This document shows positions 49,851 to 58,584 of a stretch of DNA of 64,000 bases, one piece after another. The notes beneath the pieces are model-generated. The model did not search any database. It was not told where the DNA came from and saw only the letters and a program-made list of their open reading frames with translations. The stretch's first letter is position 1; the number at the start of each line of letters is the position of its first letter. Location of the stretch: NCBI RefSeq assembly GCF_004340525.1, contig NZ_SLWX01000006.1:154725-218724 (forward strand), given 5' to 3'. A program made the position numbers and the translations under genes. This DNA is from Chromatocurvus halotolerans (GTDB lineage Bacteria > Pseudomonadota > Gammaproteobacteria > Pseudomonadales > Halieaceae).

Positions 49851-52277
49851 ATGAGTCACCGGGTCGCTTTCTTTGCCAGCCGATTTGCGGCTGCCGCCAT
49901 TCTGTTTGCCCTGGCGGCCTGTGGTGGAGGCGGCAGCGGCGGCGGAGGCTTCATTCCGGGCGAGCCGGGCGCAGACCTGCTGAATTACCGCATGAGCACC
50001 GCAGTGATCGACCAGGATGACAATCCGACCTCACTGGTCACCTCCACGCGCCCCGTCACCCTCGAAGTTACCGTGCTGGAAGACACCCGCGCGGGCGCGC
50101 CCGCCAGCGGCGTCCTGGTGACGGCCCAGGCCCAGTTTGTTGAAATACTCCCGGCCAATGGCCAGGCCCGTACCGACAGTGACGGCATTGCACGCTTTGA
50201 AATACAGGCCGGCGCCACGCTCGGCGCGGATACCGTGACCGTCACCGCCGAGGCTCCGAGGGGGCCTGTGAGCGTTGATACCGTGGTCGATGTCCAGGCG
50301 GCGGGCCTGAGTATCGGTTACTTCGAGGGCAACAGCTTCATCAACGGCGAGATCGGCCTGAGCGCCGAAAACCTGCCTTTCCGCGGATCCTCGGTGCTGA
50401 CGGTCACTATTGTCGATGAACAGGGTGAAGCGGTCTCCACCGTCGAGGAGGTGCGCTTCCGCAGCGTGTGCTCGAACGCCGGCCGCGCCACCTTCAGGGA
50501 GTTCGATGATGAAGGCAGCGGCAGTTCTTCCCTGACCGTTGAGGCGCCGAATGGCCTGGCTTCGGTGGAGTACCGGGCGGGAAGCTGTGAGGCGGAAGAC
50601 GTGATTACTGCGCGCCTTCTGGGCAATGGGCGAGAGGCAACCGCTAACGTCACCATCGCCGACCGCGACGCCAATTTCATTGGCTTTATCCGCAGCGAGC
50701 CTTCTGAGGGCGAAGAAGGCTCGGACCGCACCATCATCGCGATCAAGGGCACCGGTGGACCCGGCCGCACAGAAATCGCCACGGTCACCTTCGAAGTGCT
50801 GGAGGAGTCAGTAGCGCTGGGCGAGGACGAGCCAGGACCCGGTGACCCTGCCTACCTGAACAACCCCGCCCGCCGGCCGCTGTCGGGTATTCCCGTGTCG
50901 TTCGAACTGACCAGCAGCCTGGGTGACACCACGCTCCTGAATACCAGCGCCGTTTCCGATGCCGATGGACTGGTGAGCGTAGAGTTGCGCTCAGGCAACG
51001 TGGCCACGTCGACCCGCATCGTTGCGAGCTTTGAGGCGCAGAGCAGCAATGGCACGCTGCGCCCGCAGTCAGTGCTGTCGAACCAGATCGTGATCGGCAC
51101 CGGGCTGCCGGACCAGAACTCCATCTCTCTGAGCACCGAATTCTTCAACGTGCCGCGCGCCGCTGACGTGGACGGCGTGGAAGTCGCCATCACCGTGCGC
51201 ATGGCTGACAAATTCAACAATCCCGTCGCCGACGGCACCAGCGCCATTTTTACCACGGAATACGGGGCAATCGACTCCTCCTGCCTCACCGGGCAAAGCA
51301 ACGGGGCGCGTTACCAGCGCTTGCGGGATACCGAGGCACCGCTGCGCGGTACGTGCACCGTGCTGTGGATCAGCCAGGCGCCGCGTTTGCCCACATTCAA
51401 TAGCGATCGAGTACAGACCATTGCCGATGACGGCAGCTTCTCGTGCGGCGTACTCAACAGCACATTCGGAGGTCCCTGCCCACAGGATCTCGGCGCGATT
51501 CGCGGTCTTCGCTCCACGGTTCTTGTTACCGCAGAGGGTGAAGAATTCTTTGTCGACGCCAACGGCAATGGCCTGTATGACCGAGGTGAAGCGTTCGAAA
51601 ATCTGCCAGAAGCCTTTCTGGACCATAACGAGGACGGCGTTTACACACCCACGGAGGGTCCTAAGTGCGGGTCGCCGAGCACTGCCGAGAACTGCCGGCT
51701 GGCGGGCGCTGAAGAGGAGTTCATCGATGCCAATGGCGACGGCGTGTACAGCCTGAACGTTGATCCGAACACCGGAGAGGGCGTCTATAACGGCAGCCTG
51801 TGTCCTGCCCAGGGCGATGGCATCTACTGCAGTCGGGATCTTGTTAACGTGCGCGCAGACCTGGTGCTTACGCTTTCCTCATCACCGAACAACCTGTTCA
51901 CGCGACTGGTACGGCGTAGCGGCGGCACAGGTAGTACCGTGTCCACAGCGCGCAATGGCAACAGCTACGACCTGCACATTGCCGACTTCTATAACAATGC
52001 CCCCGGGGCCGGCACCACCATCGAGTTCGAAACGACCGGCGACTGCGGCATTCTTCCTGAAGAACCGGTAATCGTGCCGAATCGGGGCGGTGCCCGCGGG
52101 GCCTTCACAACATCGTTTCTCGTCCAGTTTACGGGCGGCGAAGAGGCACCTGACCCGAATAACCCGGACCAGACGATCACGGTATTTGAGAACGGGCAGA
52201 TTCTGGTGACCGCAACCGACCCTGACAGTGACAACGGTGTGATCATCGCCTCTTTCGGATGCCAGGCCGGAAGCTGA
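49851..52277 (+). CDS. Surface lipoprotein with Ig-like domains and calcium-loop-like motifs
   Basis: 808 residues. The lipobox LAAC gives lipidated C24, followed by a flexible GGGGSGGGG tether. Several bacterial Ig-like (Big_1/invasin-type) modules follow, recognisable by their TDSDGIARFEIQAG and VSDADGLVSVELRSG strands. Near the C-terminus three DxNxDG-type loops resemble EF-hand or dockerin calcium sites (DANGNGLYDRGE at 51555, DHNEDGVYTPTE at 51621, DANGDGVY at 51726). Many cysteines suggest disulfides. Probably outer-membrane, perhaps adhesive; no homologue with known function is recognised. Confidence 0.82.
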   Translation: MSHRVAFFASRFAAAAILFALAACGGGGSGGGGFIPGEPGADLLNYRMSTAVIDQDDNPTSLVTSTRPVTLEVTVLEDTRAGAPASGVLVTAQAQFVEILPANGQARTDSDGIARFEIQAGATLGADTVTVTAEAPRGPVSVDTVVDVQAAGLSIGYFEGNSFINGEIGLSAENLPFRGSSVLTVTIVDEQGEAVSTVEEVRFRSVCSNAGRATFREFDDEGSGSSSLTVEAPNGLASVEYRAGSCEAEDVITARLLGNGREATANVTIADRDANFIGFIRSEPSEGEEGSDRTIIAIKGTGGPGRTEIATVTFEVLEESVALGEDEPGPGDPAYLNNPARRPLSGIPVSFELTSSLGDTTLLNTSAVSDADGLVSVELRSGNVATSTRIVASFEAQSSNGTLRPQSVLSNQIVIGTGLPDQNSISLSTEFFNVPRAADVDGVEVAITVRMADKFNNPVADGTSAIFTTEYGAIDSSCLTGQSNGARYQRLRDTEAPLRGTCTVLWISQAPRLPTFNSDRVQTIADDGSFSCGVLNSTFGGPCPQDLGAIRGLRSTVLVTAEGEEFFVDANGNGLYDRGEAFENLPEAFLDHNEDGVYTPTEGPKCGSPSTAENCRLAGAEEEFIDANGDGVYSLNVDPNTGEGVYNGSLCPAQGDGIYCSRDLVNVRADLVLTLSSSPNNLFTRLVRRSGGTGSTVSTARNGNSYDLHIADFYNNAPGAGTTIEFETTGDCGILPEEPVIVPNRGGARGAFTTSFLVQFTGGEEAPDPNNPDQTITVFENGQILVTATDPDSDNGVIIASFGCQAGS

Positions 52278-53302
52278 CCCCCGGGTTGGATACCAGGCCT
52301 TGCCGCGGGCTTTACCACGATAGCCAGCGCGGCGCCTGTTTTGTCCTGGCATTATTGTTTTCGGCGCTGCCGGCAGCGGCAGCCGGCGGCGGCCAGATCG
52401 CCGCCGACCCGATCGCTACCGGCAACCGCCTGCCTTTCCTTGCCATCCACGGTCTGCCCCCTGCACGCAGCGCGTATCTGCTCAACGAAGACAGTACGCG
52501 GCTTTACCTGCACGCCGATGCCGCCAATTCGAGCATCGTTGAAAGAGCGCCAGATGGCCGCCTGACGATCATCGACGGAGAAACCCACCGCCTTGAGCTC
52601 GATATCCGACACGGACTTGGCGGCGGCTGGGATATAGGACTTACCCTGCCGTTCCTGCGACACAGCGGCGGGTTTCTGGATCGGCCCATCGAACGCTGGC
52701 ATGAGTTTTTCCAGCTTCCCAACGGCAACCGCGACCGGCTGCCCCGGGACCGCCTCCTGTTCAGCCAGAGCTCACCGGACGCACCCGGGTTCCAGTTGGA
52801 CAGCGCCGGCGGAGGGATTGGGGATCTGCAGCTGTCCGCGAGCCGACGACTCGGCGCTGGCCTCGCCCTGCGCGGCATGCTGAAGCTGCCGACCGGCAGC
52901 AGCCAGCAGCTGACGGGATCCGGGGCGACGGCATTTGCCACCTCGTTGCATGCCAGTCGCAACCTCGGTGACAGCCTGACATGGCATATCAGCGGCGGCC
53001 TGCTGATCAGCGGCAACGGCGACGTCCTGCGGGGGCAGCGCGAAAACCTGCTCGGCATCGGCTCGACAACGCTGGCCTGGCGGGTGTCCGGGAACTGGGT
53101 GTTGAAGGCGCAGCTCGACGGGCACACCGCCGCCTACCACGATACGGGCAGCCTCCTCGATCGCGGCTCGCTGCAGCTATCCCTGGCAGCGGCATTTGCG
53201 ATGTCCCGGGACTGGTCTTTCGAGGTCGGATTCAGCGAAGACATTGCGGTGGAAACGGCTCCCGACATCGCTTTCCACGGCGGATTCCAGCGACGGTTCT
53301 GA
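52259..53302 (+). CDS. DUF3187 family outer-membrane protein
   Basis: 347 residues: signal peptide (VLALLFSALPAAAAG) after a 26-residue basic lead, then a beta-rich domain. IERWHEFFQLPNGNRDRLPRD and the C-terminal aromatic residue (QRRF) fit DUF3187 and a beta-barrel. Function unknown. Overlaps the Ig-like lipoprotein gene by 19 bases, so the two are probably made together. The start could be later than the ATG at 52259. Confidence 0.75.
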   Translation: MPGRKLTPGLDTRPCRGLYHDSQRGACFVLALLFSALPAAAAGGGQIAADPIATGNRLPFLAIHGLPPARSAYLLNEDSTRLYLHADAANSSIVERAPDGRLTIIDGETHRLELDIRHGLGGGWDIGLTLPFLRHSGGFLDRPIERWHEFFQLPNGNRDRLPRDRLLFSQSSPDAPGFQLDSAGGGIGDLQLSASRRLGAGLALRGMLKLPTGSSQQLTGSGATAFATSLHASRNLGDSLTWHISGGLLISGNGDVLRGQRENLLGIGSTTLAWRVSGNWVLKAQLDGHTAAYHDTGSLLDRGSLQLSLAAAFAMSRDWSFEVGFSEDIAVETAPDIAFHGGFQRRF

Positions 53303-53347
53303 CCGCATTCAGCAGGGGTCGCGATACGCTGGCTGACGGCAGTCCGT

Positions 53348-54670
53348 CTACATCCCGCTTCTGCCAAGGCCACGATGCACAATTGCGGCAAATGCGATCA
53401 GATTCATGCTCGCCCAGACGACAACCGCGAAAGCGACGCCCTCCAGCCCCAGTATCCGGCCAAACATGACCAGCACAAACATATAACAGAGCGTAGCGAT
53501 AGCCGATACGCGCAGCAGGCCGCCCGCCTGCCCCATGGCATAGCCCGCCGCGCGCAGGGTAGCCACGCCAAGATCGAGCCCCGCCGCCAGAAGCAGCCAG
53601 GGCAGTACGTCGCGCGCACCCGCATAGCCTTCTCCTGCGATTCCCTCAATCAGGGTTTCACCCACCCACCGTGACATCAGCGCCACAGACAGACCCGTTA
53701 CCAGCGCTATGTGCAGCGTGCGTCCAAGCAGCCGTCGAAACTGCGGATCGCGGCGGAACCACAGCCGCGCCAGATCCGGGAACAGGACCTGCCGCAGTAA
53801 CAGCGCCGGCACCGAGACCACCCGCGCAATCTGCTGTGCGATGCGGAAAAGTCCTGCAGCCGCGGGACCGAGAATTGCTCCCACCAGCAGCAGGGAAACC
53901 TGCTTCGGAACCAGATCGATGTTGCTCTGCCAGTAGACGACATGCAGATACCGCCAAAGGCCGGGAAAGCGCTCGCGTCGCGCTGTCAGGCATTCACCGC
54001 GCAGACGAAAATGCGGCTGCTGCCGGCGAAGCTCCGAATAACCGAAGCCGAGCATCGCGACATGCTCGATCAGGAAACCCGCACCGAAGGCCATCAGGAA
54101 ATGCACATGGCTCCCGTCGGCCCACCAGGCGAGCGTGACGCCGCACAGTTGTACCAGTGGGCCCAGGGCCTGGCGTATACCCAGCAGATCGAAGCGGTTA
54201 TACAGTCGCAGCACGCCGCTGGCAGCACCACTGGCCGCAGCCGGCAGCAGCAGACAATAGACCAGTGCGACCTGGCTGGCGTCACTGTCCCAGGGCAAAA
54301 CATCGCTCGCCAGGACCAGCACCAGCATGGCCAGGACCATACCGATGACTGCCAGCAACACATCCAGCACGAAGCTCAGGCGCAGTAGCTGCACAAGCCG
54401 ATCGCCGTCGTTGCGCTCCAGCAGTGGTACGCCGTAGTGAATAATGGCCTCGAAAGGCTTCAGGTTAACCAGGCCCCTCACCAGCAGCAGGTAGCTGTGG
54501 ATCAGCACAACCAACCCAAAATCCTCCGGCGAGAGGCTCCGCGCCATAAGCGCGGTAGCGGCGAGCATAAGCAGGGCAGACGCGGCGCGGCCCTTGAGCA
54601 GGCGCAGAAAATTCCGGCCGACGCGGCGACCCTGCCAACGGGTGTCCACCTCCGACGCCGACACACTCAT
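53348..54670 (-). CDS. Wzx-like polysaccharide flippase
   Basis: 440 residues with about 12 to 14 membrane helices of the MATE/MVF superfamily. The N-terminal ALMLAATALMARSLSPEDFGLVVL-type segment and VVYWQSNIDLVPKQVSLLLVG match oligosaccharide (O-antigen) flippases. It should turn an isoprenoid- or lipid-linked product to the periplasmic face. Last gene of a six-gene operon, 25 bases after the CDP-alcohol phosphotransferase; start at 54670 (MSVSASEVDTRW). Confidence 0.85.
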   Translation of the reverse strand: MSVSASEVDTRWQGRRVGRNFLRLLKGRAASALLMLAATALMARSLSPEDFGLVVLIHSYLLLVRGLVNLKPFEAIIHYGVPLLERNDGDRLVQLLRLSFVLDVLLAVIGMVLAMLVLVLASDVLPWDSDASQVALVYCLLLPAAASGAASGVLRLYNRFDLLGIRQALGPLVQLCGVTLAWWADGSHVHFLMAFGAGFLIEHVAMLGFGYSELRRQQPHFRLRGECLTARRERFPGLWRYLHVVYWQSNIDLVPKQVSLLLVGAILGPAAAGLFRIAQQIARVVSVPALLLRQVLFPDLARLWFRRDPQFRRLLGRTLHIALVTGLSVALMSRWVGETLIEGIAGEGYAGARDVLPWLLLAAGLDLGVATLRAAGYAMGQAGGLLRVSAIATLCYMFVLVMFGRILGLEGVAFAVVVWASMNLIAFAAIVHRGLGRSGM

Positions 54671-54695
54671 GGCAGCACCCGGATCGAAACCACGG

Positions 54696-55928
54696 TCAGG
54701 CGCGATACGCGCCACGCGTTCCGGAAAACAGCCGATGGCTGCGTGGATGCGCGCGCACGGCTTCCGGCGACTCGAACCAGGCCGGCAGGTTGCCACCGCG
54801 TTGCCGCCGCGCCGACACTGCCTGTGTGACGCGCAACCACAGGATCATCGACGTGAAGACCGTCCATACGACAACCCCCCAGAGACCTGCCTCCGGGGCA
54901 CCCAGCAGCACGGCGACGGTGAGTATCACCAGACAGGGATTGCGCCGCGCTGTCACCAGCCGGAACCAGGAGTCGAAGGGACGCCAGGCAAACAGGGAGC
55001 CGCCGCACAGCTTCTGGAAGGCAAGCTCGGCAAAGCGACCCGCAGCGTAACCGCTGAAAATCAGGGTGGCGGTCATGCCGATGTCGATAGTCTCTCCAGC
55101 ACCTGACAGCCCCAGTGCCCAGAACAGGTACCAGAAAGGCGGGTGAATGAGATCAATACCATGGTCAAACAGATGCCCGAAATGGCTGGACTGCACCCGC
55201 ACGCGAGCCAGCTTGCCGTCCACGGTATCGAGCAGCGTCATTATCCAGCCGCTGAGCAGACCCAGCGCGAATTCGCCACGGTAGAACAGCACGGCGCTGG
55301 CCACGACAAGCAGAAAACTGATGCTCGTTACCTGGTTCGGGCTGATATTCCAGGCGGCGCACACCCTGACGAGGCGCTTGGCGGGCCGTGGCCACAGCCA
55401 TTTGGTGACCAGGTCGGTGATGCCCTTGTACGCATCACCATACAGCTGGTCTTCCAGCTGTCCGGCGCGACTCGCATCCAGGCGTTCGAGCATGGGTGGC
55501 TGCGAGCGCCGCAGCGTCAGATCGTAATCACCGAGATCACCCGGGGCGCCGCGAGTCAGACCATCACACGCCGTGTCATCGATAACGTCAGGCTGCTCAT
55601 GCCGGGTTTGTGCAGTGGCGACAAACTGCTGCTGCATCAGCGCGTGCAGCGCTGCGGCGCGCTCACCGGGCACCCGCGCAGCGGCGATATCGCCGGTATC
55701 CGGGTCGCACAATAAAAAATCGGCCCGATCCAGCAGCGAGGCGATCGTACGCAGCTCGAACAGATAGTCACAGCGCAACAGCAGGCAGTCGCCACTGGCA
55801 GCGGCATCCGGTGGAGCCGCGCTGACCGGCAGTTCCAGACCGCGACACTGACGCCGTAAACGCTCGCGCGAGGACAGCCCCCAGAGAACAACCCCGGAAT
55901 CACCTACCAGAAACGCTATTGCCTGCAT
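54696..55928 (-). CDS. CDP-alcohol phosphotransferase with N-terminal nucleotidyltransferase-like domain
   Basis: 410 residues. The C-terminal half is an integral-membrane CDP-alcohol phosphotransferase with a perfect DGxxAR-x8-G-x3-D-x3-D motif (D237, G238, A241, R242, G251, D255, D259). The N-terminal 150 residues (AIAFLVGDSGVVLWGLSSRE, LLLRCDYLFELRTIASLL) look like a degenerate nucleotidyltransferase without the GxGxR loop. Archaeal inositol-phosphate enzymes fuse these two activities; here the active nucleotidyltransferase is a separate gene upstream. ATG 55928 follows GGAAAGGA; ATG 55946 is the alternative. Product unknown. Confidence 0.85.
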   Translation of the reverse strand: MQAIAFLVGDSGVVLWGLSSRERLRRQCRGLELPVSAAPPDAAASGDCLLLRCDYLFELRTIASLLDRADFLLCDPDTGDIAAARVPGERAAALHALMQQQFVATAQTRHEQPDVIDDTACDGLTRGAPGDLGDYDLTLRRSQPPMLERLDASRAGQLEDQLYGDAYKGITDLVTKWLWPRPAKRLVRVCAAWNISPNQVTSISFLLVVASAVLFYRGEFALGLLSGWIMTLLDTVDGKLARVRVQSSHFGHLFDHGIDLIHPPFWYLFWALGLSGAGETIDIGMTATLIFSGYAAGRFAELAFQKLCGGSLFAWRPFDSWFRLVTARRNPCLVILTVAVLLGAPEAGLWGVVVWTVFTSMILWLRVTQAVSARRQRGGNLPAWFESPEAVRAHPRSHRLFSGTRGAYRA

Positions 55929-55986
55929 GTTGTCCTTTCCGTTCATGGTGTCGTGTCATTATGCCTCTGTCGTGAAAGCGCCGCGC

Positions 55987-57063
55987 TCAATAGCCGCGGA
56001 CCCGACGCAGCAGCAAAGTTGCGATACCTGCCATTGCCAGTTCCGGGAGCAGCGCCGCAATGGGCGGCGCAAGATTGATCAGAATCGAGAGGTGACTCAC
56101 CAGCTGTTCCGCCAGATAGAACCCGATACCGAGCCCTCCACCGATCACCGCCGAGCGCGCCAGGGCGCCGCTGCGCTGCGTACCCAGAATAAAGGGCACG
56201 CTCACGATGGCCATGATCACCATGGCGAGGAGCTGACTGACCTGCTGCCAGAAGATGATCCGATGGCGGTGGCTGTCAAGCCGGTTCGCGTCCAGCAGTT
56301 CAATGTATCGGTGCAGCGCGACGGGCGAAAGTGCCTCAACAGGGACCGCAACGCTGCTGGCCTGCCGATCCGAGAGTGGGCTGCGCCAGGCCAGCGTTTC
56401 ATCAAAGGTCTCCCGCGCCGGACCCTCCCGTGTATCGTAGCGGCGGACAGCCTGCAGCCGCCACTCCCCATCCAGGCGCATGCGCCCGCTGGCCGCGCGC
56501 ATGAAATGCTCAATCTGGCCGCGCGCATTGAGCCGGTAGACTTCGACATCATGCAACTGATCACCGCCCTTGAGGCCACCGATACGGACAATCTGATCAC
56601 CGGAACGCATCCAGTAGCCACCGGCGTCCTCGCTGGATATGAAACCGGTCGACTCGCTTTTTGCGCGCAGCACCTGCGCATTCTGCTCAAGACCGGGGAT
56701 CACCTGGAACCGCAGGCCCACAACCATTGCCACGGCCATGAGCGCCACCGCAAGGACGGGGACTGCAAGTTGAAGGACCGAAACGCCGGCCGCGCGCAAG
56801 GCGACAATTTCACCGTGTCGCGCCAGACCACCAAGGCCCCAGAGCGAACCTAGCAGCAGCGTGACGGGCAACAGTTCGAGCAAGCGGCCCGGCGTTGTGA
56901 ACAGCATTACCATAAGAGCATCACGAGTCTGGTATAAGCCCTCACCGACGCTTTCCAGCTCCTCGGACAGTGCCAGAAACGAAAACAGGGTCACGAGAAT
57001 CAGAAGTACCGGAACACAGCCGAGCAGATAGTGCCACGCCAGATAACGTGTGACCCGATTCAT
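55987..57063 (-). CDS. lptG: LptG-type lipopolysaccharide transport permease
   Basis: 358 residues: six membrane helices flanking a periplasmic beta-jellyroll domain (about 130-260), as in LptG of the LptB2FGC extractor. The N-terminus MNRVTRYLAWHYLLG and LFTTPGRLLELLPVTLLLGSLWGLGGLARHGEI are typical (family motif region). It pulls LPS out of the inner membrane with LptF. Start 57063 overlaps the lptF stop. Whether this pair is the essential LPS set or a paralogue cannot be decided here. Confidence 0.88.
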   Translation of the reverse strand: MNRVTRYLAWHYLLGCVPVLLILVTLFSFLALSEELESVGEGLYQTRDALMVMLFTTPGRLLELLPVTLLLGSLWGLGGLARHGEIVALRAAGVSVLQLAVPVLAVALMAVAMVVGLRFQVIPGLEQNAQVLRAKSESTGFISSEDAGGYWMRSGDQIVRIGGLKGGDQLHDVEVYRLNARGQIEHFMRAASGRMRLDGEWRLQAVRRYDTREGPARETFDETLAWRSPLSDRQASSVAVPVEALSPVALHRYIELLDANRLDSHRHRIIFWQQVSQLLAMVIMAIVSVPFILGTQRSGALARSAVIGGGLGIGFYLAEQLVSHLSILINLAPPIAALLPELAMAGIATLLLRRVRGY

Positions 57064-58103
57064 GCCGCCACCCGCCGGTAGCGACCAATGCCAATCGCGA
57101 AAATCAACAGGGCAACATGGACCCAGACAATGCTGCGCCATTGCCCCTGCTCTACCCAGGTGCGTCCGACACCGAGAAAGTTGTAGTACACGGCATAGAC
57201 AGCTATCGCTACCAGCAGGCGTGCGTAGCGACCCTCGCGGGGGCCCGACCGTGTCAGGGGGACAGCAGTTGCCAGCAACAGAAAAACCGAAAGCGGCGCC
57301 GACAGCCGTCTCTGCAGTTCCGCGCGGTCATGGTTGTCACTGCTTTCAAGCAGGGTGAACGTGTCCCGGACCTTGGCCTTGTCAGCGAACGGCTCCGGTC
57401 GCGCCGCCTCGATTCTCAGCGTCAGGTCATCAATGCGACCGAGCACGCCCGGATCATCGCCGGACTCCATAAAAACACGGGCCTGCTGCAGGCGAAGCTC
57501 GTGTGCGTCCCGGGTCACGTAGGCCCGGAACTGGCCTGTCGGCGCTGACAGGATCTCGAAGTCCTCACCGCTTCGCTTGCGGATGAACACTCCGGTCAGG
57601 GCGCCATTGGCATCAATGTCCTCGATAAACACGGTGCGGTTATTGGCATAGGCGTTGAAAGCGGCCGAGGTAATGCGCTGGATGTCGGCGGACGCCGCGG
57701 CCTGGGACCTGATGACGTGATCCGCTCCCCACGCCCAGGGCCGCAGCCACAGCGAGAAGAGTCCGACGAGCAGGGCGAACAGCAGCGCAAGCCCCAGGGT
57801 CGAGCGCAGCAGGCGGAACTCACTGATGCCACTCGCACACAGCGCGTCAATTTCCAGATCCTCCCGCAGCCGTCCCCAGGAAAGAATCAGGCCCAGGTAA
57901 AAGGCAATTGGCAGCAAAACGTCCTGTGCGATCAACCAACGCAATGCCGTCAGCTGAAACACCTCGGAGATCTGCAGCACACCGGCACTGGCATCCGTGA
58001 GAAAACGCGCCAGGGAAAAAGTGGCAAAAATTGCCGACAGCACAAGTGCGACCCCGACCACCGGGGGCAGCAGACGTTGCAGCAGATACCGGTCGATAAT
58101 CAC
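57060..58103 (-). CDS. lptF: LptF-type lipopolysaccharide transport permease
   Basis: 347 residues, same architecture as its partner: helices 1-3, periplasmic jellyroll (about 115-260), helices 4-6. Starts IIDRYLLQRLLPP and contains WGRLREDLEIDALCASGIS, as in LptF. Overlaps both the HIT gene and lptG by ATGA junctions. The usual divergent neighbour pepA is absent; instead the pair lies within a phospho-alcohol transfer operon. Confidence 0.88.
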   Translation of the reverse strand: MIIDRYLLQRLLPPVVGVALVLSAIFATFSLARFLTDASAGVLQISEVFQLTALRWLIAQDVLLPIAFYLGLILSWGRLREDLEIDALCASGISEFRLLRSTLGLALLFALLVGLFSLWLRPWAWGADHVIRSQAAASADIQRITSAAFNAYANNRTVFIEDIDANGALTGVFIRKRSGEDFEILSAPTGQFRAYVTRDAHELRLQQARVFMESGDDPGVLGRIDDLTLRIEAARPEPFADKAKVRDTFTLLESSDNHDRAELQRRLSAPLSVFLLLATAVPLTRSGPREGRYARLLVAIAVYAVYYNFLGVGRTWVEQGQWRSIVWVHVALLIFAIGIGRYRRVAA

Positions 58104-58576
58104 CGAGTCAGGGTGGTGGGGTCATCCGGCTTCGCAGACGCTCCCTGCGCGGGCAGGTGGTTCCGCAGCACCCTCATGAGTGAATGGGTGAGGGCCCCCT
58201 CTATTGCAACGCCACCGCTGATGTCCGGCGGTCCCGGCCAACCGCTGTCCGGGAATCGATGACCGGCAAATACTTGTTCGGATGAATAACGGGGAAACAC
58301 ATGAAAATGCACCTCGGGATCGACCATCATCAGCATCAGATAGTTGATTTTTTCGTAACCGAACGCGCCGGTCAGGGCAGTTTCAAGACGCTGGCAGATA
58401 TCCTGCAAATCGGTAAATGCTGCCGGGGGCAGAGAGGGCAGCGCGCGTTCCTGCGTCTTGCTGCAAAGGACCAGAGCTGACAGCGTGCATTGCACCGGTC
58501 GCAGGAGAACCGCCCAATGCGGGCTCTCGAGCAGACAGCCCTCTGGGTACCCGAACTTTGCAAGAGTGGCGTGCAC
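58100..58576 (-). CDS. HIT-family protein
   Basis: 158 residues of the histidine-triad superfamily, which hydrolyse or transfer nucleotides. The triad segment reads EVHFHVF (88-94): the central nucleophile H90 and H92 are kept but the first His is Glu. NYLMLMMVDP precedes it as in HIT domains. GTG start, 8 bases after the nucleotidyltransferase gene. It might cleave a dinucleotide or recycle a CDP-linked intermediate; this is inferred from context only. Confidence 0.78.
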   Translation of the reverse strand: MHATLAKFGYPEGCLLESPHWAVLLRPVQCTLSALVLCSKTQERALPSLPPAAFTDLQDICQRLETALTGAFGYEKINYLMLMMVDPEVHFHVFPRYSSEQVFAGHRFPDSGWPGPPDISGGVAIEGALTHSLMRVLRNHLPAQGASAKPDDPTTLTR

Positions 58577-58584
58577 GGCCAGCG

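Noticed and set aside
55927..56853. 308-codon plus-strand frame opposite lptG
   Set aside because: His/Arg-rich shadow of a membrane gene.
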